64,000 bases of DNA, taken from positions 1-64,000 of the forward strand of contig NZ_WHJG01000015.1 of the NCBI RefSeq assembly GCF_011682175.1, written 5' to 3'. Made by a program: the position numbers and the translations under genes. The DNA comes from Massilia frigida. GTDB taxonomy: Bacteria; Pseudomonadota; Gammaproteobacteria; Burkholderiales; Burkholderiaceae_D. Under the pieces are notes generated by a model. It made no database searches. It was not told the DNA's origin and was given only the letters and a program-made list of their open reading frames with translations. Positions 52,101 to 55,031 of the stretch are shown here, piece after piece (the first letter of the stretch is position 1; the number at the start of each line of letters is the position of its first letter).

Positions 52101-55031
52101 GTCGACGCGAATATCCGCCTGCAGGGCAAAGCCAAAGCGTTTTTTGCCGACAGCGAGGCCAAGGCCTCGAACGGCATCGCGGCCGCAGCCTATCGCGTAC
52201 TCGGCGCCGAGGTCGACAGCGTGCTGACCTATACGGGCGTATCGTTGCAGATCGTCTCGCGTCCGCTCGACGCGGTACGCAATGCCAATGCCGCCCTGAC
52301 CGACATGCGCGATGTTGCCATTGGCGCGGGCGCGATCATGACCGCGCCGCTAGTGAAGGGCGCCGTCGACGCGGTCAATTTCACCGGCCTGACCAACGTC
52401 GATTCAAACGCGGTACAGGATGCGATGCACGCCTACGCGACCGAAAAGCTCGAATCCGAAGGCAAGTCGGTCATCAAGCGCGGCATCACCGGCACTGCGG
52501 GCGTCAGCCTTGGCGTGCTGAAGAATGCGGGCGACATGGTGATCGGCCTGGGCTCGATCGCCAAGACTGTCGCCCTGGACGACATCTACATGAGACTGGG
52601 CGGCAGCGGTGGCCTGGGCGATCAGGTAGGCTTCCTTAAGGATGCGCATAACGACGCCGTGAAAATGCAGGACAGTATTGCGTCCGGCATCAAAACGGCG
52701 TTCAACACGCTCACCAGCGATTCGATCAGCAACAATTCCGGAAAGGCGTATGCGGCAGCCGCAGGATGGCTCAGTGGCGTCGCCAATGACTACAAGGTTG
52801 CGTATACGTCCGACAGTGGAACGGACTCGCTGCTGGCGGGCGTGGCGGCGGGAGACAAGACCACGACCGCCGCGTCGCTGGCATTCGGTGGGGTCGGCTT
52901 GGCCAAGGGCGCCGTGTCGCTGGCCGGCAAGGCGTACCGCGGCCTGCGCGGCGGCGGCGCGGCCGCCGAGGCGGTAACTGCAAGCGAACTGGCGATCGGT
53001 GCCGGCACCGAACTGGAATTGGCTGCCAATACCAGGGCCGGCGCGCAGGGGCAGTTTGCCCAGCAGGGCGGTAGCGCAGCGGCCCAGGGATCGTATGCGC
53101 AGACCGGTGGCAAGGGTAGTGGTTACGCCCAAGCGGCATATGCTGATGCACGTGGCACGCCGCTCTCGGCAGCCCTGCCGGAAACCAATCTGCGGGCCGC
53201 GGCCGACCGCGCCTTAGCGGCGTCGCGCACGGCAGAAGCGAACCGCGTGGCCGCTGGCGGCGCCGCGCCGGGAGGCGTGAAGAACGTCTACCACGCAACC
53301 GACACACCGGGCAAGGCGCAGAGCGTCATGAACGGCATCGATCCGAAGTACATCAACCCGAACGGACGTTTCGGCGCGGGCGCATTCTATGTCGCGGAGC
53401 AGCCTGGCACGGCACTGCGTGAACTGGCGCACCATAACATCAACCCGACCACGGGCATCCGCTTCGAAATTGTTGCCAAGGAGATGAAAGTGCTCGACCT
53501 GACCAATCCGGCCATCGCGGCGGAGGCGGGATATGTACGTGGTCCGATCACCTCGACCACCCAGGCCATCGGCGAGAAGGCGGTGGCGGATGGCTACAAC
53601 GTGATTCGTTTCCCGTCCGAGCGTGCCGCCGGTGGGGTCAATCACGCGGTGATGGACAACTACAACAAGATCCTGAAACCGGTCGGGGTGTCGCCGATTG
53701 AATCGGGTGCGGCGAAAGCTGCCGATCGCCTCGCCGGACCGCCGAAACCACCTACGCCGCCGACGACGCCACCGGTGCCGGGCAAACCGAGCGCGAATGC
53801 GCCGGCGGTGCCGGCCAAGCCGAGCGCGGCTGCCCCGGCGGTGCCGGGTCCGACTGCCGCCAAGGCGCCGACGGCGCCTGGTCCGAAGCCGCTCGACGGT
53901 CCGGTCAACCCGAGCGGCCGCGTGCCCGAGGGCGGCAATGGTCCGCGCGCGGGCGCGCCCGACGGCGTCGGCCCCAAGCCAGGCGTGGCTCCGCTGGACG
54001 ATATCAACAAGACCGGCAAGCCGAATCTTCCGAAAGATCCGGATGGATGTTTTGTCGCCGGAACCCAGGTATGGTCCAGGGACGGCCTGGTGGCGATCGA
54101 TGCCATCCGGGTTGGCCAGCTGGTGCTATCGCAACCCGAGGACACGGGCGCCCGCACCTATCGCCGCGTGAATAATATTTTTGTCTATGAAGACAAGACT
54201 ATATATAGTGTGCAGTTGGTGACGGAAGCAGGCATTGCCTCGACCATCCTGGCGACGCCGAACCACCCATTCTTCGTGCGCGATTTTGGCTGGACCGGTG
54301 CGGAATTCCTGAAGGCCGGCAAGGTGCTCGAATTGCATGACGGTAGCTCCGCGACCATCACGGCGGTCGAGGACACAGGCACAACGGCGCAGGTGTTTAA
54401 TATCGAGGTCGATGGCTTCCACACCTACTATGTGGGCGATGCAGGGGTTTGGGTCCATAATATCGACTGCAATAAGAAGGTTGAAGGTACGGGGGCCGGC
54501 GACCCGCCGAACGGTTCTGGCAAGCAAGGCGCTGCGCAGCCTGATGCGGTTCAGGGTATGCGTGGGACAAGTAGTGAAGTAGCAGGTGGTGCTCGGATTG
54601 GTGAACGAAAGATTTCTCAGGCGTTATATGACGAATTGCGAGACGCGACTCCTACCCCAAAAATTCGCGATATGGTAAACGAAGGGAAGAGATTTCCGCA
54701 CCCCGATGAAGCGCTGCCAGGATTCACGGTTAGGGGGAGACTTCAAGCGGATCATATTGTTTCGATGGAGAAAACTACTCGGATGGATGGTTTTGATTTG
54801 TTGAGCAAACAGGAACAGCTCAGCGTCTTAAATAACCCGGCTAATTTTTATGGATTGAGTCCGTCTGCTAATGCTTCAAAGGGAGCAAAGTCCTACGCGG
54901 AATGGAGTGAACACATCAAGTCTGGAACGCCAGTTGCCCCGGAATTTCGTGCTCAGATGATGGCAAGAGAGAGAGCCCTGCACGATCAACTACAGGCACA
55001 GATCGATAGATTGAATGCGGCCAAACATTAA
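22182..55031 (+). CDS. Giant YD-repeat (RHS-like) polymorphic toxin, 10,949 aa
   Basis: One uninterrupted frame. In order: a short Gly-rich head with N-x-V-Y-V-N-A-A-N-G-N-L-V-V-Q (residues 1-60); a YD array (about 60-7845) of roughly 21-residue units such as Y-D-A-V-G-N-R-T; a non-YD beta-rich region (about 7847-8383); a second YD block (to about 9190); LysM (9210-9261); a hydrophobic Gly/Ala stretch (about 9295-9375); a helical region with a second LysM-like stretch (about 9712-9768); an ART/RES-like domain (10367-10506); a Pro/Ala linker; Hint (10623-10760); and an HNH-type tip. There is no Sec signal peptide or PAAR domain, and I do not see the classic RHS D-P-x-G-L cleavage site. By analogy with RHS and Tc toxins the array may form a shell around the tip, with Hint releasing it. 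The export route is unknown. A SUKH immunity gene follows. Confidence 0.9.
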   Translation: MVAIVSGGGLGLIGGSMYALGGQQGAVGNATFGRNGNQVYVNAANGNLVVQNRDEFLASRGFDTALTRTYNSQGAFTDKLGFYIDADNGDNFRFGSYKKVAAAGKLNAAGGTVTRTDGDGTTSVYHYDATRGLYVGTSGKGAFDTISFSAANGAKPQTWNWTDGDTQSTEVYNATGLIISASDTDGNASTFTYSGRLLKSVTSSSGDVLHFDYTGNNLSQIRTVSEGVTQTSTRYTYDASNRLASVTVDLSPDDNSVADGNVYRTAYTYDGSSRRIATITQTDGSVLAFTYLQVGADYKVASMTDAQGRITRLAYDSVNRRTEMTDPLGYVTTFGYDASNQLTDVLSPAVNGVRVRTSYTYDASGNVTQVTDGSGNAVTMQYDGRGNQTLQQDALGNTVARTYGSTNLKLTESIRMGAGAPLVSRYAYDSRGHLRFSVSASGRVTEFQYDAKGQKTAQIGYAGAQFDVAALAENASVSEAAVAAWVEAHDKSQAERIDYTYDFRGQLASSTTYTALDAAGKGVPEGGATTRYVYDQEGRLLKSIDPRGASMVTSYSYDGLDRLLSSTDALGQQTLTQYDDAHNKTVTIQANGLASTATYDASGELTSVIQSSHNGGAVLGAARNVYDANGRLTSTQDAAGVRTHFIYDEMGRRVAMIDGMGALTESVFDASGNLVKSIRYATLVDVQLLADANGAPVTPSMAAIRPQAASLDRVVRQVYDKDNRLIYTIDEAGYVTQQFFDAAARLTDVVRYNSALDLAALPASVTLADVVVTSSADDRHVRNFYDADGRLVGKLDAEGFLTENKYDGAGQLTEMVRYASATSSALRSSATLAELMPAASDADIHVKQYYDARGQLIGSVDAEGYLTTTDYDLAGNQSRATRFANKVASTAPGATLAAIRPQASPADQSRSYAYNALNQLAQLTDFDGTQSRMHYDSVGNLVSTIRAAASAGQRTELNQYDLQGRRIASLSAQGASHLSGNAALDAQVWADYGTNYQYDKHGHLTRATDALGQSTLFFYDAAGRQTHSVNALGEVTGTRYNAFGEASATITYASRIATAGLAGGANGSLLTLLAAASDPLRDTLIQRDYDLRGQIKALIDGLGNTTGFSYNAYGDLLAQRRPISAAVSELVSFSYDKRGLRTGQIDGLGGLNRATSTQYDAFGRAVASVDANGHMRTSTFDRNGRTVTTRDAMGAAIATSYDAFDRVLTQTDAMGQVTRYAYDDQQRSITITAADGVSTSTTRNAFGQVISIIDGNGNTASFAYDLNGNLVRVTDAVGNDTTQVFDQADRLFSTTDRNGMTTAYSYDAANRRLSQRVDTAGLNLTTSWTYDAKGDMVAMLDANGTLSTTEYDRNGQQVRVVLDPAGLNLRTEYSYDAQGHTLSVVRGDANGDVRTTSYSYDQLGRRVAEVVDPNGLALRTVYQYDLGGNATTVIDPNGHASTFAYDAENRVVSSSDALGNVTSYRYDANGNKTSQTDANGNATQFAYDSQNRLTAQTDALGAATVHAYDAAGNRISTTDANGHVSTLRYDALKRLVQQTNGMGQTETYSYDKIGNRTAYLDANGNLSSYAYDAAGRQTVITDSLGGQTRYAYDSVGNRIAHIDANGHATSYDYDKASRLINVRQQVSSAAGDQKWVAKVEWVADASNTAGGYYEDHGAFVGVDPAETHELLTHFVYDAVGNERVQIDANGRQTSKLYDAANRLVASTDGAGNTTRYQYDGVNRTGLTDANGNTTNFTYDAANRLSGSTDPLGNTVSYGYDKVGNKTRSSDQSGAISTYQYDAANRLALHTDALGNTEQFAYDQVGNLVLSRDLNGNTSTYTYDGAGRVVSLTDPLGKVETYAYDAVGNRTALVDRNGHATRFAFDRNNRLVSQTDALNAVTAFAYDNVGNRTRMTDANGNATDYEYDQANRLVKTITAQRTEIIADPNGNSANDRSYERKIATRYVYDGVGNRIATIDANQHRTSYVYDGANRLLKTVDPLGGESVQQYDGAGNRVARTDANGNVTTFVYDAAKRLTRQIDALGLVTTFSYDAKGNLLSTSDANGHTTSQVFDAASRLLSRTDALGQVSAFGYDAVGNQTSLTDANGNVTLSSFDANNRLVASTDALGFTTSYAYDAVGNRITETDAQGHSSRTVYDAANRPRNATDALGNVEHYEYDLVGNRTAVIDRNGHLTRYDYDAGKRLVAIRAQATGAAADPALVQQGAVLQSGFWVAQGSDSNGKEVGYWTDWAIQGGAPAPLAAALVTTYEYDDVGNRTALIDANGNKTRFVYDALDRLVSSTDALGHSTSYQYDALNRIGLTDANGNKTAYAYDAGNRLVKTTDALGNTELLSYDAAGNRSAVTDRNGQITSFAYDAANRLVQMSDALGHSEAYAYDRVGNRIASTDRNGHVTRYVYDANRRLAGFTDALGHSEAYTYDSVGNQTVVSDRNGNKTTYAYDAEHRVIAQTDALGNTSQYQYDKVGNRSSVIDARGHATLYQYDEVNRLVKTIDARTVIDYVQKYGSEWDAATLQTTPWREWSVNRSFEQVVATRHVYDAVGNRIESINANGNSTQYVYDAANRLVAVKDAATGAASDVALVRDDVWVDAVLDINGTELVAGHWIRNSLSTVVAGQRHDYLTRFEYDAAGNRSAMVDRNGNRTVYVYDALNRLSASTDALGHTLAYQYDGLNRISATDANGNKTSYVYDAVNRLTGTTDALGHSITHVYDFGGNRVATTDQNGQVSSYVYDAAGRLVQSTDALGNTSRAAYDKVGNRTEAIDQNGQRTAYAYDANNRLVALTDALGQTETYAYDSVGNRTRLVDKNGHATVYTYDERNRLVNLTDALGNKTHYDYDNLGNRTRIVDANGHATVFSYDELNRLVKTVDGVIRIGYIESVRTNGHLQDNARSLDQAVATRHVYDGNGNRIETIDANGNKTRFEYDGADRLLKSTDPLGGVRAYEYDAAGNRTALIDANGNKSTYLYDAANRHTGTVDALGYRSVFTLDAAGQRITLTDANGNITGYRYDALGRLVGTVDALGHADSSSYDAMGNRTAYTDLNGNVSVYQYDALGRLVHSTDPLGATSKIAYDAVGNVLVTTDWNGNRRSHAYDALNRVISSTDALGSTETYGYDAVGNRTSQVDRNGHATTYRYSAQDKLLGVKDAFGNEESYTYDAVGNRLSLLDRNAHATLYSYDANNRLTDTENTVLPARGEDRLVDGYDYIVDGVDADGNEYGHQVNRHVQHAATVAASTYRATLRYDAVGNLVASVDRNGKTTAYEFDALNRVVASTDGAGNTTSYTYDGMNRTALIDANGHQTSYSFDGANRMTGSTDALGHSQTFAYDNNGNRIAATDENGHVTASLYDADNRLVKLTDALGNSEAYAYDKLGNRVQSIDRNGNLTAYQYDAENRLTKLTDALGNVEQYAYDKVGNRTVLTDKNGNSTTYAYDAVNRLTKVTDALGHVTLSEYDAAGNRTRTVDANGNATAYEYDAMNRLVKSIVSRTTVEYNVSNSSYYDPVTHQPGQYHYWDSKESYVEVISTIYAYDGVGNRTRVTDALGNIVEYRYDGANRLVKIREEVERNTGGTETFMATRGAMMETQATSTPGEEVDNGLYRITDFTHDAVGNVLYEDRYYEDTRWGEGGSVDPMHFWIRREFDAVNRQTAQFDGLETATRFAYDAAGNLTARIDPNGNATQFAYDALNRKVSQTSALGHVTSFGYDKNGNLVRSVDPRAAVSTQQFDALNRLVRSTDALGGVSSQSYDAVGNILTHTDANGHTRKYAYDEVDQRVSTTDPMGGVSHAVFDAVGNRVTAVDANGHATTYAYDARNRNTSVTDALGNVTSYEYDAVGNRTMVRDANQNDRFFRYDALHRLVEGYTLDGDSAAGSERYTYNAIDGVLQRFNELDPNFRDGDYEYNPAGQLTGYRHGLRQIRYAYDDAGNLTRVTDSLGQVTVHAYDADNRRVSTTDALGQVTQYQYDESGNTTALIDARGNTTSYSIDLLGRQVRMVDAEGGVTSTTYDGAGNVLLKVDARGASTHFVYDGNDRLVKSTDARGGVTTSHYDAVGNLVKSVDVKGNATSFSYDALDRLVESTDPLGQSTGFGYDPVGNRISRTDALGFVTRSEYNAVNQLKARIDALGNRTGYYSFTHGQAQHAVDANNNGSTTDLDEHGQVQHEYDALYRGVYHYRDANGNVYQLLGLNGAITHNYYDADNRLTDSVDSLGYVTHNEYDQNGNLIAQTRYATAVAPPTTNWTTWEKPVVTVSDQDQTVTFTYDKLNRQLSRTDGLGNVTSVTYDANGNQTSQTDGNGNVTSFSYDAGNLLLSQTDALGNVTSFSYDQSGNRTESVDARGARTLNAYDANNQLISVTDALGQRQTYAYDAVGNRVGITDAAGQLWGYGYDGNGRVVSETSALGARTTHAYDAVGNKIESSDALGHATTFTYDKINRISTRSDALGNTTTYDYSPRGNTGSWMTVIDAKGARDTYHYDTAGRIVSQEGIVARRKYLYDAFGNQTEQIYSNHRNTVDTGNRLSGQVDFMGNFTTFKHDAAGNRIEAVDANGNKTRYTYDANNRLTSQTDAKGGVTSYTYDEVGNQTSRTDALGNTVSIAYDLLGRQISQTDALGGVSSASYDAVGNRIQVTDAKGNLSGYGYDADHRLVSQTDPLGHVSKFAYDAVGNRISEQDALGRITLNAYDKVNRLATVTDALGGVTTFSYDKVGNRTKVLDANGHATTFTYAYDNQVETRTDALGNSTRYQYDDFGQLEYMQDARGHASWFYYDENGALIGNRDPLYNGDKYTVDAVGNRTSHTDKNGHVTTYTYDALNRLAATTDPLGNVTAIEYDAVGNRIGVIDGNGHPTRFAYDANGRVLSQTDALGGVTAFSYDEVGNRLSVTDAAGKVSSTAYDALNRIVSETNALGDVAHVSYDAVGNRTALTDVSGFVTTFAYDKLNRLISQTDPLGGVTASTYDAVGNRVASTDANGHVTKFAYNAANQLSSQTDALGNTTSYTYDKNGNRSRVTDARGVYAESIYDSLNRLLSQSRFMTIENGIVRRGVTLYYFYDKVGNILKTSESGFASAAGLDSYTYDASDRVVSHTDALGNVTHYAYDRAGQRTVATDPNGHAVTYGYDSLNRQTSVTDALGNTTTYAYDVVGNRIASTDANGHTSTYAYDALHRMLSRTGALGGKTAYAYDKAGNVSAVTDAAGNVSHSSYDANGRLSSQTDSLGNATAHTYDLVGNLLSTRDANGHTTAYAYDAVNQLATVTDALGGVTTHAYDVVGNRIKTTDANGNAVVFVYDSARDVQSQVDEAGNYIAYGYDNKGNLLYQDKFNQHHRGRVHSTFDVLSRLVKTEARNYNSWNDQTVSTLGYDQAGNRISSTDGNGNVTTFAYDAANRLTSQTDALGQVSSFAYDAAGNRISQTDPNGNTTSYTYDAENKLVKQVDAAGGTSAYSYDLLGNLLSSTDANGNKTSFSYDANGRLLSQTDALGNVSSFAYDAVGLQIAQTDAAGALIRSSYDALNRLVSSKDALGHVTGYGYDAVGNQTSVTDANAHTTTYVYDKGNRRIAETDALGHTTRFAYDGAGNLVLRTEANGARTSYSYDVLNRLRLTEAANGVRSQHNYDAAGNLTTVVNYHSTPLVTNAYDQANRLISSTDALGNVTAYAYDAAGNRTTMTDPNGNVSRYAYDKLNRLVKTTDALGNILLNTYDAVGNRLGSTDANGHLTSYTYDANGRALSHSSALGHTTSSVYDSVGNVITRTDANGGVTRMEYDADRRVVKQIDALGNASTFTYDAVDNRTGVTDANGHTTSFAYDVVNQLVAQTDPLGRVTAYGYDSVGNRTSLTDALGNITSYEYNLAHQMVKQIDAQGVATGFVYDHLGVLINRTDVDGRSEGKTYDAGGNLVQQRDRSGSVTSYTYDKNGNRVTATDARGNVTTNGYDALNRLVTQKDAAGNVTEFAYDGAGNLIGKTDALGRKTAYVYDADDRLVRTDDALGGMTRYSYDAVGNRSGLVDANGNASSFSFDANNRQLSQTDALGHVDSASYDKVGNRVSSTDAAGFVTRYAFDAANQMVSQTDALGNTTTYAYDLVGNVIASTDANGHSTAFVYDSLKRLVSQTDAVGNTTSYTYDKLGNRVSTTDPRAHVVSYGYDAMNRLVTERGGPVNFTRRYDAVGNLVASTDGNGHTTAYTYDALNRVVTQKDPLGNETQFAYDAVGNRTLLTDANGNASSYQFDALNRLLAATDALGRTTRHAYDALGQRIASTDGNGNVTRFAYDGAGHLLSQTDALGQVTSYAYDKVGSMVRSSDTGGAVTTYGYDGMRRLVSRVDPDGAVTVSAYDKVGNLMSRTAGAGTARAATTRWTYDASNYVLTETDALGGVSSYQYDANHNIASSADALGFETRFGYDANNRLTEQTDPLGNVTKYGYDNVGNLLTKTDARIKQERFSYDADNRLLTHTDRLGVTTTYTYDAVGNRQSELRGGFTTTTIYDAANQAVAVIDGNGFRTDYAYDAAGNLIEKRRQLDLQNTSEQVTRLYYDALNRNVAQRSAEGYLSTVDYDAAGNVKTTTAYATRVALPAGGQPQALPGDLKSVKQFAYDSMHRQTAMTDSNGAVSAYTYDVLGNRSATTLYQGTALERTSVASYDLLGRKTSETDALGKVTSHHYDAVGNLLSTTDGAGTAEARITAYVYDANRRVIQMTDALGYVSARTYDANGNLTSETTGAGLAAQERTMQYTYDSANQLTRLVNAAFPSQYTTFAYDARGNRTSVLSSNADQTEQKFHFDANGNVDLITDAKGVTTRNLYDGAGNLTATIAGESVNGTPRAGNHTRYRFDLDNRLVGVTDPMNGSTTFELDYQGNRVKVSDAEGRVTQQSFDASGRLLTSLGADGALNTSVYSLAGTLVSSTLSKADGSDARTTSNTYDLLDRLTSTTDALGYTSSVTYDQFGNRIRTVNGAYLIAPGDARYSAAAAALAKPVTSSASYDKLNHVASTTDGLGMLSTSTYDARGNRTSLTVAANSPDARATTYAYDLADRLVTQTTPAGAVVTYQYASAHLTKPTAETHHNRFGLALVTTYTYDRNGRVLSATTGGETVSHVYDVDGNASATFTGASNAPHGVLREFDGNGRQTAEIDALGARTEYTYDKVGNRRTVKDANGNLTTHWYDSANRISATLDPLGYLTSYRYDVAGKQIEAHQYAALYGGSVDLASVPVLAAGPNDRIVRAEFDKGGRHSAAIGADGYRTVYTLDAAGNRVGVTQAAGLGIARTVKTEYDAANRATRQTAADGAVTTSQYDRAGNLVSSLVSAAGEAARLTTYTVDLDNRRLASTQDPGGLNITQSVQYDDHGNVIVSMDGEGRIMRNTYNAAGRLALVQNGVGQTVQSFTYDNHGNVVTEYGKDGSKQYIYDANNRKISMSFAATYVYTVGANASEYRTSTVTYRYDGLGNVVQTADASGFLTTNYYDAGQRMVAQLDADNVLHEYDFNAFGERSAERLYMTRLSGARDPGVRPGAPVGELRAYRFEYDVMGRLTRKVYPQVQLASLATSGASPATSLALSTPEERSVYDAFGNIVESVALDGGRSLGYYDSLNRLVAQVDAMGYLTRYDFDNSGNVVKKRAYATALDTATLNRATIPAAPGGSVATTTFVYDRANRMIEQRAPAVMVTDQNTHVQTEQVLVTRRVYDKAGNLIEHIVGAGSGAQQTEYSYYDSRNRRIGSVDASRTLTLYQYDDQARLTRVGHFLTPLGAAVDLATVASDYASLRALATPSAGDESKTYAYNARGQLVTESTGTSAFSTSGSTALDFNISAGVSSKSYAYDAVGNRSWTQDESGATIRSAYDGMGRTVQVIQPDNSGTRQFFDAAGNTVSTYTGEMSNQAVAATGMKATVTDVLTLNYNVGTAGMSSYILWDTSSHADLASYANQSESSANLASSAAATTLPRPAYGSTLYYRVITQDNAGNRVYSSEQKVVMPQQVEDVQVNRPDAATMSVRVKFGSNVVAPDLLYGPRGYANGVMHMTLAQDGYYEAILPINGDPNSFGFKLQWQGTDGVAFATGEKSFQAPTDRVGSATSTTEKVVAGGIELAYNVSVSNPGTAFSLITAQWRVAGSGLPFAATGSPNGQLTLGAEQPLRAGTTYEIVISGVTADGVETLIDHVMFAPTGTDGKAASFGALSWTPPASGSTQAVIVGGQLAQTERYDGRLLVRTGYYASSALGLYYTDKVAEPHSVSSTSSVWQEWEPKLVWHSGLFGSSGHYVDEGKWVQKGHDVAFNASLSAAEAARAASGLHFSWRATGSGDGTTFGNDVLMSSLGGGNYRYNMDHVPLPASSFDYKMWYTDAQGREVIVQWSQARSDVNSNRGGYSDVVQAREQGARMSGPSVSAGTYLGRMTAADFMNGMLLQSLDTGLAGNVLNASASGAGYSIESTYNALNAKIGSTETDGVWREYRVDANGRALETVTLGVKGGANRTSTFAQYDLNGNKLAQYDTAFVAAGGTELRRPVTRYAYDYLGHMLAQTDAAGNTTYYSYNAAGQKISQTDALNQVKTFGYDALGHTVQVTDEAGYTRYTRFDQAGNMIEEIDATGRSTSYTRDGFGRITAVIDGNGGVTVLRYDVQGHVLQQGDVEFEYDTRGNRTAEHDTGNYWGHRRSMSYDSLGRVVSVTTNPTVNGSSSTSTSYRRYDVFGNLIATTDGGGKTTQSVYGGFGRLLRSVDADGNAVVFSYDEFGRQTGETSLNAAPRNTWPQFGGGANQQQGGLAGATASELLAGARNIRRSYDDAGRLVEINDLGTGVSTRYSYDLLGRRVGETTSGAVDTEGRSHNRMIDYSFDALGRMTHWKDAVTGLEETVTYDAVGNQVRVQGSGGGTSVDHGTNFDGAGRVLNLREGGPAGAIVGTYTYDAAGNRSSYRSANGATTVYLYDARNRPVKAFTQNPSENYGVADSDTRYVSGNNNGSPTYANATVQDALKAIALRKYADMNRWTKIAADNGLSNFSADAHATLLGRTLVLTHEEEIEWQYDIVGNNTVYREVKDGVEWSKVAKTYDNASNMLTSRTDTRVKMSFDSSYAPLTFNDGLRAMTLVEVISKGGNTAPYVKHENEGQEITQQFNGSGKISKSTMRTFGKSTKTYNYIYDYYNDGREKGIRAYGDASGNATFAYNSNNKLVMMNQGRGDGQDRAEISTYVYDNADHIIGKVHDDGKAATRDRVDYLYAAGNPVAETGTSIKNGAYTVLDSKNYALFENYGKDFPGGGMQSYTVKGGESLKSVADAMYGNASLWYLIADANGLSGNDTLKAGQVLRVPSANGPGNIDAGAHKVYNESDIVGSKLPNLKSPPPKGKGGCGGFLQVLVIIVAVVASCFLGPQMMLLAQGMGFAAGGLAATVVAGALTGAAVSVVTQVTSMAVGLQDSFSWKAVAMGALGGALTAGVGNLSGGINTGSSIVNAGIKGALSNVAQQGVSMMMGEQKSFNWRSVAAAGLGAAAGDAVGGLLKDSGLAKPGEMAYRQLTSASTSIASQLVSTGRIDWRSVGVNALMMPVNDMVAKQGYTGVADALAQGVVGAATAKLNKQDAWAGAIGGVAGSVVGQLMPKAFVAMGDDPYGQRGGDKTLFTADVLSAQVGILGSSVGKAFAQWAGRDQGVAAQAAYGAASSSYNASVSAVQRTMADNAAKAKAESDLQQAKAKADAKAEAEASLAAAAAKPNPNSAQAGTRPRNLLDAALGSDFSYDMLGGISFKGQPLALGGDGSVEQAPAAPKKVKASDFGGSTDRIARANLPKGATEEQVHEYSLQILNANQIVDTHKVKANTMLTIPDYIAGDTGSTVAEQVWKRGNKVDVHQREVKAQAAAEAKAYAAARQAAEERAAAVEVSAKTAAAPSAATAPVPVRTVQVQDNSVSGQWNSLVSSAGEYVSKAGNYVSSTASALADDISHTAGVVVKSAGRLADRALDANISVQAEFKRRVADSAAHADSKLGAALYTYAGKGIDAALTASGTALTVASDPIRAAESAQEVISDVVGTGVDANIRLQGKAKAFFADSEAKASNGIAAAAYRVLGAEVDSVLTYTGVSLQIVSRPLDAVRNANAALTDMRDVAIGAGAIMTAPLVKGAVDAVNFTGLTNVDSNAVQDAMHAYATEKLESEGKSVIKRGITGTAGVSLGVLKNAGDMVIGLGSIAKTVALDDIYMRLGGSGGLGDQVGFLKDAHNDAVKMQDSIASGIKTAFNTLTSDSISNNSGKAYAAAAGWLSGVANDYKVAYTSDSGTDSLLAGVAAGDKTTTAASLAFGGVGLAKGAVSLAGKAYRGLRGGGAAAEAVTASELAIGAGTELELAANTRAGAQGQFAQQGGSAAAQGSYAQTGGKGSGYAQAAYADARGTPLSAALPETNLRAAADRALAASRTAEANRVAAGGAAPGGVKNVYHATDTPGKAQSVMNGIDPKYINPNGRFGAGAFYVAEQPGTALRELAHHNINPTTGIRFEIVAKEMKVLDLTNPAIAAEAGYVRGPITSTTQAIGEKAVADGYNVIRFPSERAAGGVNHAVMDNYNKILKPVGVSPIESGAAKAADRLAGPPKPPTPPTTPPVPGKPSANAPAVPAKPSAAAPAVPGPTAAKAPTAPGPKPLDGPVNPSGRVPEGGNGPRAGAPDGVGPKPGVAPLDDINKTGKPNLPKDPDGCFVAGTQVWSRDGLVAIDAIRVGQLVLSQPEDTGARTYRRVNNIFVYEDKTIYSVQLVTEAGIASTILATPNHPFFVRDFGWTGAEFLKAGKVLELHDGSSATITAVEDTGTTAQVFNIEVDGFHTYYVGDAGVWVHNIDCNKKVEGTGAGDPPNGSGKQGAAQPDAVQGMRGTSSEVAGGARIGERKISQALYDELRDATPTPKIRDMVNEGKRFPHPDEALPGFTVRGRLQADHIVSMEKTTRMDGFDLLSKQEQLSVLNNPANFYGLSPSANASKGAKSYAEWSEHIKSGTPVAPEFRAQMMARERALHDQLQAQIDRLNAAKH
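22360..45715 (+). repeat. Main YD-repeat array
   Basis: About 23 kb of degenerate tandem units of roughly 63 bases encode alternating phrases such as D-A-N-G-N-x-T and Y-D-A-x-N-R-L. Units are diverged at DNA level rather than identical. Runs of regular units are broken at intervals by irregular cassettes of 20-60 residues, giving higher-order periodicity. Confidence 0.85.
27050..32830 (+). repeat. Two-copy higher-order super-repeat (about 2.9 kb) within the YD array
   Basis: Irregular non-YD cassettes occur near 27,050, 27,920, 28,735 and 29,640, and again near 29,870, 30,765, 31,710 and 32,600, with the next cycle starting near 32,830. Matching cassettes lie 2.8-3.0 kb apart. Their flanks also match: a shortened Y-D-G-x-N-R-x-x-L-T-D unit follows the first and third type, and A-T-R-H/Y-V-Y-D-G-x-G-N-R-I follows the second. 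Cassette interiors differ in sequence. This looks like an old segmental duplication followed by divergence of the cassettes. Confidence 0.55.
45719..47330 (+). other. Non-YD beta-rich insert inside the giant protein
   Basis: About 535 residues (7847-8383) without YD motifs interrupt the array. The first part has features of fibronectin type III-like strands: G-S-T-L-Y-Y-R-V-I-T-Q-D-N-A-G-N, then F-K-L-Q-W-Q-G-T-D and Y-E-I-V-I-S-G-V-T-A-D-G. The second part includes W-Q-E-W-E-P-K-L-V-W-H-S-G, and an F-x-W-R-A-T-G-S-G-D-G-T stretch. Such modules in secreted giants often bind surfaces. Domain type is tentative. Confidence 0.5.
49809..49964 (+). other. LysM domain of the giant protein
   Basis: Residues 9210-9261 read Y-T-V-K-G-G-E-S-L-K-S-V-A and then L-W-Y-L-I-A-D-A-N-G-L, ending L-K-A-G-Q-V-L-R-V-P. 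This is a complete LysM fold signature, expected to bind peptidoglycan or other N-acetylglucosamine polymers. It follows the end of the YD array where a classic RHS core would carry its cleavage motif. Confidence 0.85.
53280..53699 (+). other. ADP-ribosyltransferase/RES-like domain before Hint
   Basis: Residues 10367-10506 begin N-V-Y-H-A-T-D and contain N-G-R-F-G-A-G-A-F-Y-V-A-E followed by T-A-L-R-E-L-A-H-H. The spacing of Y-H, R-F-G-x-G-x-Y-x-A and a later conserved Arg/Glu-rich helix resembles RES and HYD1-type ART toxins, which act on NAD+. It sits upstream of Hint rather than at the tip, so it would stay with the body after cleavage. Catalytic competence is not established. Confidence 0.45.
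54048..54461 (+). other. Hint autoprocessing domain
   Basis: Residues 10623-10760. It opens with Cys in D-G-C-F-V-A-G-T-Q-V-W, has the T-P-N-H-P-F-F-V block-B-like motif and ends G-V-W-V-H-N, the usual end of polymorphic-toxin Hint domains. These domains cut the chain at their own boundary to free the C-terminal toxin. Confidence 0.9.
54480..55028 (+). other. C-terminal HNH/EndoVII-type nuclease toxin tip
   Basis: About 183 residues after Hint. The core has L-Q-A-D-H-I-V-S-M (Asp-His at 10857-10858), then N-N-P-A-N-F-Y-G-L-S and N-A-S-K-G-A-K-S-Y-A-E-W. This is the D-H ... N ... N-x-S-K-G layout of HNH-superfamily toxins, which cleave nucleic acid. From about 54,560 base composition turns clearly AT-richer than the rest of the gene. 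The pairing with a SUKH immunity protein supports the call. Whether DNA or RNA is the target is not known. Confidence 0.75.
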